This document shows, piece after piece, positions 7,128 to 13,863 of a stretch of 15,634 nucleotides of DNA. Origin of the DNA: an uncultured Oscillospiraceae bacterium (GTDB taxonomy: Bacteria; Bacillota; Clostridia; Oscillospirales; Oscillospiraceae); the NCBI GenBank assembly GCA_958426425.1, contig CATZYY010000042.1, positions 1 through 15,634 of the forward strand. Reading direction: 5' to 3'. The stretch's first letter is position 1. Every line of letters starts with the position of its first letter. Position numbers and translations under genes: made by a program. The notes beneath the pieces are model-generated. The model did not search any database, was not told the DNA's origin, and worked only from the letters and a program-made list of their open reading frames with translations.

Positions 7128-7793
7128 TTGCTTTTATTTGATCTGGACGGAACCCTGATCGACTCCAACGGCGTGTGGAAAGAGGTGGACCGGACCTTTT
7201 TGGCCCGCCGGGGCCTGCCATACACCCACGCCTATTACCAGGGCGTGGCCCACACCATTTTGCCCCTTGCCGCCAAATTCACCAGGGAGTTCTGCCATCT
7301 GGAGGAATCCTGTGAGGACATCATCGCCGAGTGGATGGATTTGGCCAAGGATGCCTACGCCCACGTAGAGGTGAAGCCCGGCGTCCGGGCCTATTTGAAG
7401 CAGTGCCGGGCGGAGGGCCGCCATATGGCAATCGTGACCTCCAGCGTGCCGGAGCACTGCCGCACCGCCCTGGAGCGGCTGGACCTGATGAAATACTTCG
7501 ACCGAATTACCTACGCCTACGAGCTGGGGCTGGAGAAGAAGGAGCCGGCCATCTGGATTGCGGCGGCGGAGGCTGCCGGCGTGGCGCCGGAATCCTGCAC
7601 CGCCTTTGACGACAGTCTCTCCGCCTGCCGGGGCGCCCGGGCGGCACGGATGCGGGTAGTAGGCGTCCACGACGACTTCTTCCACCAGGATGAGGCCGCC
7701 ATGAAGGGCTTTTGCGACGTATACATCCATAGCTTCCAGGAGCTTTTGTGGATGCCGGAGCAGCGGGAGGAAAAGCGGAGGCGGCGGTCATGA
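7128..7793 (+). CDS. HAD-superfamily hydrolase (phosphatase/phosphoglucomutase-like)
   Basis: A 221-residue haloacid-dehalogenase family enzyme, subfamily IA type, probably a cytosolic phosphatase of small phosphorylated metabolites. Motif I is FDLDGTL with nucleophile Asp5 and acid/base Asp7; motif II is IVTSS (Thr104/Ser105); motif III is likely the lysine of LEKKEP (137-138); motif IV is AFDDS (Asp161, Asp162). An alpha-helical cap lies between residues 15 and 85. The start is a TTG at 7128: AGGAGG lies nine bases upstream and motif I follows directly, leaving no room for a later start. The C-terminal tail (KRRRRS) is basic and probably unstructured. It overlaps the next gene by ATGA. Substrate unknown. 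Confidence 0.88.
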   Translation: MLLFDLDGTLIDSNGVWKEVDRTFLARRGLPYTHAYYQGVAHTILPLAAKFTREFCHLEESCEDIIAEWMDLAKDAYAHVEVKPGVRAYLKQCRAEGRHMAIVTSSVPEHCRTALERLDLMKYFDRITYAYELGLEKKEPAIWIAAAEAAGVAPESCTAFDDSLSACRGARAARMRVVGVHDDFFHQDEAAMKGFCDVYIHSFQELLWMPEQREEKRRRRS

Positions 7794-8404
7794 GCACACT
7801 GACGGATCTGCTGGCCCAGGCCCGGGAGCGGGACACATCCCTGCCCGCCGGGCTGACCCTGACCCAGGAGACGGTGGAGGGGCTGGATTTGTCCGACCTG
7901 GAGTTTCAGCAGGCGGTCTTCCATAAGTGCCGGTTTGACCGCTGCGACCTGACCGGCGCCGCCTTCCTCCGCTGCCGGCTGGAGAGCTGCGACCTGACCG
8001 GCTGCCGCCTGCCGGGCTCCTTTTGGCGGGACTGCACCCTCACCGACTGCAAGGCCGACGGGGCGGACTTCCGCCGCAGCCGCCTGAAGGACACGGCGCT
8101 GACCCGGTGCCTCTTTCGCTACGTCCCCTTCACCGGCGGCCACTGGGACCGTATTTATGTGAAGGATTGCAACTTTACAGAAGCTGTGTTGTCGGAGCTG
8201 CACCTGTCCGGCGTGGTTTTCGACCGGGCGGACCTGACCGGGGCGGAGCTGTTCCGCACGCAGCTCACCGGCATGGACCTGACCACCTGCACCCTGGACG
8301 GCATCGTGCTGTCCCAGACCTGCGCCGAGCTGAAGGGGGCCAAAATCCACGCCGCCCAGGCGGCGGTGGTAGCCCGGATTCTGGGCATTGAGGTGGAACC
8401 CTAG
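7790..8404 (+). CDS. Pentapeptide-repeat protein
   Basis: A 204-residue protein built mostly of A(D/N)Lxx-type pentapeptides from about residue 30 to 180, which fold as a right-handed quadrilateral beta-helix. Clear repeats include LDLSD, CDLTG (twice), ADFRR, ADLTG, AELFR and MDLTT; the run is interrupted near residues 110-125 (FTGGHWDRIYVKD). The shape and short C-terminal helix (KIHAAQAAVVARILGIEVE) recall Qnr-type proteins that protect gyrase, but overall resemblance is generic and no resistance role should be assumed. The ATG overlaps the HAD stop as ATGA, with GGAGG eight bases upstream. It carries a cysteine at many repeat positions (at least eleven in total). Cytosolic; partner unknown. 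Confidence 0.85.
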   Translation: MSTLTDLLAQARERDTSLPAGLTLTQETVEGLDLSDLEFQQAVFHKCRFDRCDLTGAAFLRCRLESCDLTGCRLPGSFWRDCTLTDCKADGADFRRSRLKDTALTRCLFRYVPFTGGHWDRIYVKDCNFTEAVLSELHLSGVVFDRADLTGAELFRTQLTGMDLTTCTLDGIVLSQTCAELKGAKIHAAQAAVVARILGIEVEP

Positions 8405-8490
8405 CGGGCTTTCTCCAGGCGGAAGGGCGACCTCCTCCCTGCCCCGGCAGAGATCTGGGGCGCCATGAATCGAGAAAGGAAGGGACCGAA

Positions 8491-9261
8491 ATGAATCGGA
8501 TTTTGGAAAACTTTCAGGCGGGAAGACCCTCTGTGGGCACCTTCACCCACCTGCGCAGCAGCGTGGCGGTGGAGGCTCTGGGCACCGCCGGGCTGGACTT
8601 CGTGGTGCTGGACACGGAGCACTGCATGCTGGGCCCGGAGACCCTGGCGGAGTGCATCACCGCCGCCGACGCCGCCGGGCTGGACGCCCTGGTGCGGATC
8701 AACGCCATCAGCCGGGAGGCGGTGCTGCGGCCCCTGGACCTGGGGGCCAAGGGGCTCATCGTCCCGGCGGTAGAAACGGTGGAGGAGGTGGAGCGGCTGG
8801 TCCGCTTCGCCAAGTTCCCGCCGCTGGGCAGCCGGGGTTTCTGTCCCACCCGGGACGGACAGTGGGGCTACGACCAGGCCTCCCGGGCCGGGTTCAAGAC
8901 CTACATGGACCGCTGCAACCGGGAGACGCTGCTGCTGCCCCAGTGTGAGACCGCCGGATGCCTTTCCCACATTGAGACCATCGCCGCCATGGACGGCGTG
9001 GACGGTATTTTCGTGGGGCCACTGGACCTGTCCATTGCCCTGGGCTGCCCCATGGAGCTGGACGCTCCCCCTATGCGGGCAGCACTGGAGCGGGTGGTGG
9101 CAGCCTGTCAGGCAGTGCACAAGCCCGTGCTGATCTTCTGCGGCGACGCAGCCGCCGCCAAAGTGCGGCTGTCCCAGGGTTTCCACTGCGTGGCCCTGGG
9201 CGTGGATGTGCTGATATTGATTCAGGTCTTCCAGTCCATGGCCCGGGAAATTCGGGGCTGA
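8491..9261 (+). CDS. HpcH/HpaI-family class II aldolase
   Basis: Metal-dependent aldolase that cleaves 2-keto-3-deoxy acids to pyruvate plus an aldehyde, as do HpaI (4-hydroxy-2-oxoheptanedioate) and GarL (2-dehydro-3-deoxyglucarate). All key residues are present in the 256 residues: His44 in DTEH, Arg69 in VRIN, Glu153 in QCETA and Asp179 in GPLDLS, which correspond to H45, R70, E149 and D175 of HpaI. GAKGLIVPAVET (85-96) and PLGSRGF (111-117) are also conserved. GGAAGG lies upstream of the ATG. It follows the pentapeptide gene after 86 bases with no terminator between, so it is probably co-transcribed. The true substrate is not determinable; no sugar-acid pathway genes are nearby. Confidence 0.92.
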   Translation: MNRILENFQAGRPSVGTFTHLRSSVAVEALGTAGLDFVVLDTEHCMLGPETLAECITAADAAGLDALVRINAISREAVLRPLDLGAKGLIVPAVETVEEVERLVRFAKFPPLGSRGFCPTRDGQWGYDQASRAGFKTYMDRCNRETLLLPQCETAGCLSHIETIAAMDGVDGIFVGPLDLSIALGCPMELDAPPMRAALERVVAACQAVHKPVLIFCGDAAAAKVRLSQGFHCVALGVDVLILIQVFQSMAREIRG

Positions 9262-9322
9262 TCCGGGGCCCCAGGCTGAAAGGCACTTTTCAGGCCTCCA
9301 TTGGAAAAGAACCACAAAGCAG

Positions 9323-9370
9323 AAAAAAGTTGCTGAGAACCACCCTTTTGCGGTTCCCAGCAACTTTTTT
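9323..9370. terminator. Strong bidirectional terminator between aldolase gene and pcrA
   Basis: AAAAAAGTTGCTG (9323-9335) pairs perfectly with 9358-9370, continuing after one mismatch with GAACC/GGTTC, around a ten-base loop. Six A on one side and six T on the other make it work in both directions. Confidence 0.9.
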
Positions 9371-9428
9371 GCGTTATGTACGTTCGTCAGGCCTGCTGTC
9401 CCTTCTTTCAGGCACTTTCAGCCCCGGT

Positions 9429-11885
9429 TCACACCTTCTTCATATGGCTGCCGGCGAATTTCAGCATCAGCCGCTTGGGCTTGTCCTCTTTTTCAAATTG
9501 CACGGTCACCATGGAGTCCCCGGGCATGGCCTGGACGGCGGTGACGGTGCCCCGGCCGAAGGCGGAGTGCTCCACCGTGTCCCCCACAGACAGCTGCAAA
9601 AGGCCTGCTGCGGGGGCTGCCGTCCGTCCGGCGGCGGAGGTCAGAGGCTTCCGGACCGGATTCTGGGGCTTGGCCACGCCGTAGGTTCGGGTGGGAGCGG
9701 ACCGGGCCGGAGCGGCGCCGAAACTGTCGCCCCAGGGGGCGGTGTCCAGATCCTCCTGCCGGGCGGCGAGGGGCTGGGGCTTGCTGAGCCACCGGAGGTT
9801 CTCCTCCGGAATCTCCTCCAGAAACCGGGAGGGCCGGTTGGTGCTGGTGCGGCCGTACAGCATCCGCTGCCGGGCGTTGGTCAGGGTCAGTTTCTCCTTG
9901 GCCCGGGTCATGGCCACGTAGCAAAGCCGCCGCTCCTCCTCCAGCTCCTCCTCGTCGTACTGGGCGGAAGTGCCGGGGAAAATCCCCTCCTCCATGCCCA
10001 CCACGTATACGCAGGGGAACTCCAGGCCCTTAGCGGCGTGGATGGTCATGAGAGTCACGGCCTGGTCCCCGGCCTCCACGCCGTCCAGGTCCGTGTACAG
10101 GGCGATCTCATTGAGGAAGCCGGAGAGGGTGGCGTCCTCCGGGTCCCGCTCCAGAAAGCCCAGAATGTTGGACTTCAATTCCTGGACGTTTTCGATGCGG
10201 CCCCGGCTCTCCAGGTCGTTTTTCTCCTCCAGGGCCTTGATGTACCCGGTCTGGTCGCAGACGGCGTCATAGAACTCCGGCAATGCCAGCTGCCCGCCGG
10301 CGCGGCGGAGGCCGTCGATCAGGTCGGCGAATTTCAGCAGCTTGCCGGAGGCGGATTTCAGCTCCGGGAACAGGTCGGCGTTGCGGATGATCTCGTAGAG
10401 GGAGGCCCCCTGTCCCTCCGCCAACGCCGCCACCTTGTCCACGGTGGTGGCGCCGATGCCCCGGGCAGGGACGTTGATGATCCGCCGCAGCCGCAGGTCA
10501 TCCAGGGGGTTGTTGAGGACGCAGAGATAGGACAGCATGTCCTTCACCTCCGCCCGGTCGAAGAACTTCATGCCCCCCACCACTTTGTAGGGAATGCCGT
10601 TGCGCTTCATGGCGTATTCCAGTGCGTTGGACTGGGCGTTCATCCGGTAGAGCACCACGTTGTCCGCAAAGCTGTGGCCCCGGTTCAGGCTGGAGAGCAC
10701 CTCCCCGGCCACGTAGTTGGCCTCGTCGCTTTCGTTGAAGGTGGTTTTGACGGTGACCACCTCCCCGGCGCCGTTGTCGGTCCAGAGGGTCTTGCCCTTG
10801 CGGCCGGTGTTGTTGCGGATCACGGCGTTGGCGGCGTCCAGAATGTTCTGAGTGGAGCGGTAGTTCTGCTCCAGGCGAATGGTCCGGGCGTTTTTGTACT
10901 GCTTTTCAAAGTTCAGGATGTTCTCGATGTTGGCGCCCCGGAAGCGGTAGATGGACTGGTCGTCGTCGCCCACCACGCAGAGGTTTTTGTAGCCGCCGGC
11001 CAAAAGGCTGGTCAAAAGGTACTGGAGGTGGTTGGTGTCCTGGTACTCGTCCACCAGCACGTAGCGGAACTTGCGCTGGTAGTACTCCAGCACCTCGGGC
11101 TCCTGCCGCAGGAGGGTAACGGTGTGGTAGATGATGTCGTCAAAGTCCAGGGCGTTGGCGGAGCGGAGCTTTTTGGCGTAGGCGGCGTAGACCTTGGCAA
11201 TGCGGTTCATCTTCCAGTCGGCCTCGTTGGAATGGGCCTTGGCGAAGTCCTCGGGACTCTCGTAGCGGTCCTTGGAGGCGCTGATGACCGAGAGCACGCT
11301 GCGGGGCTGGAAGGCCTTTTCGTCCAGGTTCATCTCCTTGAGAATGTCCCGGATGACCCGCTTGGAGTCGTCGGAGTCATAGATGGTGAAGTCCTTGCCA
11401 AAGCCGATGCGGTCGATGTCCCGCCGCAGGATGCGCACGCAGGCGGAGTGGAAGGTGGAAGCCCACACGTCCTCCGCCGCCGGGCCCAGCCGGGCGGAAA
11501 GCCGCTCCTTCAGCTCCCCCGCCGCCTTGTTGGTAAAGGTGATGGCGATGATCTCCCAGGGCCGGGGCACGTCCACGGCGCACAGGCGCACCGCCCGGCG
11601 GTACTGGTCCTGGTCGGGCCGGTCGGGGAATTGCTCCAAAAACTGAAGATCCTCCTCCGTGGCCCAGTCCGGGACCTCATCGCTGTCGCTGCCCCGGCCG
11701 TAGGTCAGCAGGTTGTACACCCGCTGGATCAGCACCGTGGTCTTGCCGCTGCCGGCGCCGGCCAGCAGCAAAAGCGGCCCCTCGGTGGTCATGGCGGCTT
11801 GGCGCTGCATAGGGTTCAGCCGCCGCAGGTCCCGGGCGATCACAGCCTTGCGGGCGGCGACATAGCGTTGTTCAAAATCAGTCAT
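9429..11885 (-). CDS. pcrA: ATP-dependent DNA helicase PcrA (UvrD/Rep family)
   Basis: SF1 3'-5' helicase of repair and plasmid/rolling-circle replication. The 818 residues carry every motif: I AGAGSGKTT (42-50), Ia ITFTNKAA (115-122), Ib TFHSACVRILR (144-154), II VDEYQDTN (278-285), III GDDDQSIYRFRGA (306-318), IV LEQNYRST, V TLMTIHAAKGLEF and VI RRLCYVAMTRAKEKL. The tail from about residue 765 (VGDTVEHSAFGRGTV) is the Tudor-like module that contacts RNA polymerase in PcrA. About 42 residues are inserted between motifs I and Ia relative to B. subtilis PcrA. I prefer the ATG at 11885 (AGGTGG five bases upstream); an in-frame GTG at 11894 is the alternative. It has its own promoter, 3' of sigE. 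Confidence 0.95.
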   Translation of the reverse strand: MTDFEQRYVAARKAVIARDLRRLNPMQRQAAMTTEGPLLLLAGAGSGKTTVLIQRVYNLLTYGRGSDSDEVPDWATEEDLQFLEQFPDRPDQDQYRRAVRLCAVDVPRPWEIIAITFTNKAAGELKERLSARLGPAAEDVWASTFHSACVRILRRDIDRIGFGKDFTIYDSDDSKRVIRDILKEMNLDEKAFQPRSVLSVISASKDRYESPEDFAKAHSNEADWKMNRIAKVYAAYAKKLRSANALDFDDIIYHTVTLLRQEPEVLEYYQRKFRYVLVDEYQDTNHLQYLLTSLLAGGYKNLCVVGDDDQSIYRFRGANIENILNFEKQYKNARTIRLEQNYRSTQNILDAANAVIRNNTGRKGKTLWTDNGAGEVVTVKTTFNESDEANYVAGEVLSSLNRGHSFADNVVLYRMNAQSNALEYAMKRNGIPYKVVGGMKFFDRAEVKDMLSYLCVLNNPLDDLRLRRIINVPARGIGATTVDKVAALAEGQGASLYEIIRNADLFPELKSASGKLLKFADLIDGLRRAGGQLALPEFYDAVCDQTGYIKALEEKNDLESRGRIENVQELKSNILGFLERDPEDATLSGFLNEIALYTDLDGVEAGDQAVTLMTIHAAKGLEFPCVYVVGMEEGIFPGTSAQYDEEELEEERRLCYVAMTRAKEKLTLTNARQRMLYGRTSTNRPSRFLEEIPEENLRWLSKPQPLAARQEDLDTAPWGDSFGAAPARSAPTRTYGVAKPQNPVRKPLTSAAGRTAAPAAGLLQLSVGDTVEHSAFGRGTVTAVQAMPGDSMVTVQFEKEDKPKRLMLKFAGSHMKKV

Positions 11886-11905
11886 AGGGTCCACCTGTCC
11901 TCATA

Positions 11906-11928
11906 GTCTCGCAGACCATTTTAGGACA
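11906..11928 (-). repeat. 23-base repeat, copy at the pcrA promoter
   Basis: Matches 13566-13588 in 21 of 23 positions, in the same orientation. Read on the minus strand, the core is TGTCCTAWAATGGTCTGCG and covers the -10 box and the start of the transcript. This copy contains the inverted repeat GTCT-CGC-AGAC. Confidence 0.75.
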
Positions 11929-11946
11929 AAAACCGCCGCCGGTCAA
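11918..11946 (-). promoter_or_regulatory. Sigma-A promoter of pcrA, embedded in the sigE terminator
   Basis: On the minus strand TTGACC (11941-11946), exactly 17 bases and TAAAAT (11918-11923): five of six matches in each box. The -35 lies in the 3' arm and loop edge of the sigE terminator hairpin. The predicted transcript starts near 11911, about 26 bases before the ATG. Confidence 0.65.
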
Positions 11947-11964
11947 GGGCATCAGACCGGCGGC
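11927..11964 (-). terminator. Intrinsic terminator of sigE
   Basis: A perfect ten-base-pair stem GCCGCCGGTC/GACCGGCGGC (11955-11964 with 11935-11944) around a ten-base loop, followed on the minus strand by GG and five T. It begins four bases after the sigE stop codon. Confidence 0.8.
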
Positions 11965-11967
11965 TTT

Positions 11968-12672
11968 TCAGCTCAGACGCAGGATCTCCTTTTTCAGCCG
12001 GTTAATGATGCGCTTTTCCAGCCGCGAGATGTAGCTCTGGGAGATGCCCAGATGGTCCGCCACCTCCTTCTGGGTCTGCTCCTTCCCACCGCCCAGGCCA
12101 AAGCGCAGGGTAATGATCTCCTTCTCCCGAGGGGAGAGGATACTGATGGCCGCCGCCAGGAGGGAGCGGTCCACGTCCTCCTCAATGGGCCGCATAACCA
12201 CGTCCGCCTCGGTGCCCAGCACGTCGGAAAGCAGCAGCTCGTTGCCGTCCCAGTCGGTGTTCAACGGCTCGTCAAAGGACACCTCCCCCTTCCGGGCGGC
12301 GTTTTTCCGCAGGTACATCAAAATCTCGTTTTCAATGCACCGGGAGGCGTAGGTGGCCAGTTTGATGTTCTTGTCGGCACGATAGGTGCCAACGGCCTTA
12401 ATGAGGCCGATGGTGCCGATGGAGATCAGGTCCTCGATGCCCACGCCGGTATTCTCAAACCGCCGGGCGATGTACACCACCAGCCGCAGGTTATGTTCAA
12501 TCAGCTCCTTGCGGGCGTCCTCCTGCTCCAGCCGCCCCAGCAGCTCCGCCTCCCGCTCCCGGCTGAGGGGCGGCGGCAGAGTATCGCTGCCGCCGATGTA
12601 GTGAATGCCCCGCTCCCCCAGCAGACCCAGCCGCTCCAGGAGTCCCTCCAGCCATTGCTTCCAGTTTCTCAT
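11968..12672 (-). CDS. sigE: Sporulation sigma factor sigma-E (pro-form)
   Basis: RNA polymerase sigma factor that directs early mother-cell transcription in sporulation. The 234 residues align along their length with B. subtilis SigE (239). An amphipathic pro-sequence of about 24 residues (MRNWKQWLEGLLERLGLLGE...) precedes HYIGGSDTLPPPLS, the conserved region around the SpoIIGA cleavage site. Region 2 includes NLRLVVYIARRFENTG (61-76), LISIGTIGLIKAV (82-94) and the -10 recognition helix CIENEILMYLR. VSFDEPLNTDWDGNELLLSDVLG (131-153) is diagnostic. Region 4 has the helix-turn-helix QKEVADHLGISQSYISRLEK (201-220). AAGGAGAGG precedes the ATG. It lies within the 3' end of the spoIIGA frame. Unlike Bacillus and many Clostridium species, sigG does not follow; pcrA does. 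Confidence 0.97.
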   Translation of the reverse strand: MRNWKQWLEGLLERLGLLGERGIHYIGGSDTLPPPLSREREAELLGRLEQEDARKELIEHNLRLVVYIARRFENTGVGIEDLISIGTIGLIKAVGTYRADKNIKLATYASRCIENEILMYLRKNAARKGEVSFDEPLNTDWDGNELLLSDVLGTEADVVMRPIEEDVDRSLLAAAISILSPREKEIITLRFGLGGGKEQTQKEVADHLGISQSYISRLEKRIINRLKKEILRLS

Positions 12673-13546
12673 GCACGCCTCTCCTTTTGATCTGCCCGCC
12701 CCACAGGGCGGCGTATCCCGGTCCCAGAGTTGTGGGGGAAAGGGCCACCGGCAGCCCCGGATGCCGCTGGCCGTCAATCTCTGTCCAGTCGCTGCGCATC
12801 GCCAGCAGCAGTCCCCCCGGCACCCCCACCGCCCGGTAGGGCAGCAGACGCCACCGCAGCTCCGGCGCCGCCTGCTCCAACGGCTCCAGCAGGTCCGGCG
12901 GGAACCGCAGCAGCTCCGGTGTCAGCATTGGCCGTACCGACGGCGGCAGAGCGCCGTCCAATGCCCCCGGAGACACCACCAGCACCGCCGCCCCGGTCAC
13001 CGGGTCCCGCAGGGCGCTGCCGGTATCCAACAGAGCCGTCACCTGGGCGGTCCGGCCCTGCACGCACACCCGGACCGCCGCCAGCTCGCCCCCCAGGCCG
13101 TGGCGGGCCGCCGCCCGGAACACCACCGTCATCACCCCGTAGGCCGCGGCGGCGGCGATCAGCAGCACCTTGGCGGAGACGTCAGTATAGAACACCCCCT
13201 GTACCACCGGCACGGCGCTGCCCGCCAGCAGCCCCAGGCCCAGCACGCACCCGGCCATGGCGCAGGACACGGCCAACAGCAGCAGCGTCAGCCGGAGAAT
13301 CCGCGCCTCTCCGCCGAAGGCAATCACCGAGAGGACCACCCCTACCGCGATCTTCACCGGCAGCAGACTCAGAAAGCCCCACCCCGGCAGAAACACCGCC
13401 ACGGCGTAGGCCCCGCCCAAGATGGCCGCTAACACATAGCGCCACCGCCGCAGCGGAATGCCCGCAAGGCGGGCAGTGCAAAGGAGCAGCAGGTAGTCCA
13501 TGAGCGTATTGAGAACAAACACGCTGTCTACATACACGGTGGTCAC
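12497..13546 (-). CDS. spoIIGA: Sigma-E processing aspartic protease SpoIIGA, with 3' read-through into sigE
   Basis: Membrane aspartic protease that cleaves the pro-sequence from sigma-E on a forespore signal (SpoIIR). Five hydrophobic helices occupy about residues 5-145, followed by the soluble protease domain. ALLDTGSALRDP (171-182) carries catalytic Asp174, matching LIDSGNQLYDP of B. subtilis. LLPYRAVGVPGG and the closing block ALSPTTLGPGYAALWGGQI match the family C-terminus. There the family normally stops; here the frame continues 58 codons into sigE as low-complexity Ala/Gly sequence, giving 349 residues instead of about 290-310. The start is a GTG at 13546 with AAGGGGGG upstream; a GTG three codons later is possible. 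Function certain, true C-terminus uncertain. Confidence 0.9.
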   Translation of the reverse strand: MTTVYVDSVFVLNTLMDYLLLLCTARLAGIPLRRWRYVLAAILGGAYAVAVFLPGWGFLSLLPVKIAVGVVLSVIAFGGEARILRLTLLLLAVSCAMAGCVLGLGLLAGSAVPVVQGVFYTDVSAKVLLIAAAAAYGVMTVVFRAAARHGLGGELAAVRVCVQGRTAQVTALLDTGSALRDPVTGAAVLVVSPGALDGALPPSVRPMLTPELLRFPPDLLEPLEQAAPELRWRLLPYRAVGVPGGLLLAMRSDWTEIDGQRHPGLPVALSPTTLGPGYAALWGGQIKRRGVHEKLEAMAGGTPGAAGSAGGAGHSLHRRQRYSAAAPQPGAGGGAAGAAGAGGRPQGAD

Positions 13547-13565
13547 GGTGCCGCCCCCCTTCTCG

Positions 13566-13588
13566 TCACGCAGACCATTATAGGACAG
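13566..13588 (-). repeat. 23-base repeat, copy at the spoIIGA promoter
   Basis: Second copy of the sequence at 11906-11928, differing at two positions: one inside the -10 box (TATAAT here, TAAAAT there) and one near the predicted transcript start. Same orientation and same placement relative to the promoter. Confidence 0.75.
13578..13583 (-). promoter_or_regulatory. Perfect -10 box (TATAAT) upstream of spoIIGA
   Basis: TATAAT on the minus strand, 31 bases before the GTG start. At 17 bases upstream the -35 is poor (CTGGTT). A poor -35 is what an activator-dependent promoter would show; in B. subtilis spoIIG is driven by sigma-A with Spo0A. No consensus Spo0A box lies close by. Confidence 0.55.
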
Positions 13589-13610
13589 CGGACCGGGAAA
13601 ACCAGTCGCA

Positions 13611-13647
13611 AAAAGGAGGCGGGTCCGATTTCCTCGGACTCGCCTCA
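13611..13647 (-). terminator. Intrinsic terminator upstream of spoIIGA
   Basis: A thirteen-base-pair stem (one G-T pair) joins 13617-13629 to 13635-13647 around a five-base loop; on the minus strand it is followed by CTTTTTG. It would end transcription coming from the sigma/anti-sigma operon, insulating spoIIGA. Confidence 0.75.
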
Positions 13648-13863
13648 GTGTAGCGAAAAAGTCTTTTCACCACGCTGCGCAAGTTTTTTGTGCTTTTTTA
13701 AGGGTTCAAAAAACTTATGATTAAAAATGAATGGCCCCGGCCGCCGTCTCTTGCCGCTTTGCGGCAATTCATCTTGACGCCCCCTTCCCGGGCTCCTCTC
13801 GCAACGCTCTTCCTTCCCATTGCGCAAATTTTGCTTTTTTTCGACAGGCTGAGGCGGGCTCCG
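13636..13863. repeat. Possible inverted-repeat-bounded intergenic element
   Basis: The ends are imperfect inverted repeats: 13636-13661 and the complement of 13837-13863 share CGGA, CGCCTCAG and CGAAAAA in order, about 20 of 27 positions. Inside are an AT-rich hairpin (13681-13690 with 13707-13716), a second hairpin TTGCCGC/GCGGCAA (13751-13767) and a direct repeat TGCGCAAnTTTT at 13675 and 13820. Base composition is clearly richer in A+T than its neighbours. This fills most of the 317-base non-coding interval 13547-13863. No target-site duplication or convincing gene was seen. Could be a small non-autonomous element or a dispersed intergenic repeat. Confidence 0.35.

Noticed and set aside
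7790..8404. Calling the pentapeptide-repeat gene a quinolone-resistance (qnr) gene.
   Set aside because: The repeat shape alone does not define Qnr, and no Qnr-specific loop could be identified.
9330..11906. An 858-codon plus-strand frame antisense to pcrA.
   Set aside because: It is the mirror of a full-length helicase with every motif intact; its Gly/Val/Leu/His-rich product is what GC-rich coding DNA gives on the opposite strand.
13645..13827. A 60-codon minus-strand frame rich in Lys/Arg in the interval upstream of spoIIGA.
   Set aside because: It needs a TTG start with no Shine-Dalgarno, ends within a terminator hairpin and overlaps the repeats; the composition follows the AT-rich DNA rather than a protein.
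13840..13846. TGTCGAA on the minus strand, an exact Spo0A box.
   Set aside because: It lies almost 300 bases from the spoIIGA start and upstream of an intrinsic terminator, within a repeat end; a seven-base match is expected by chance.
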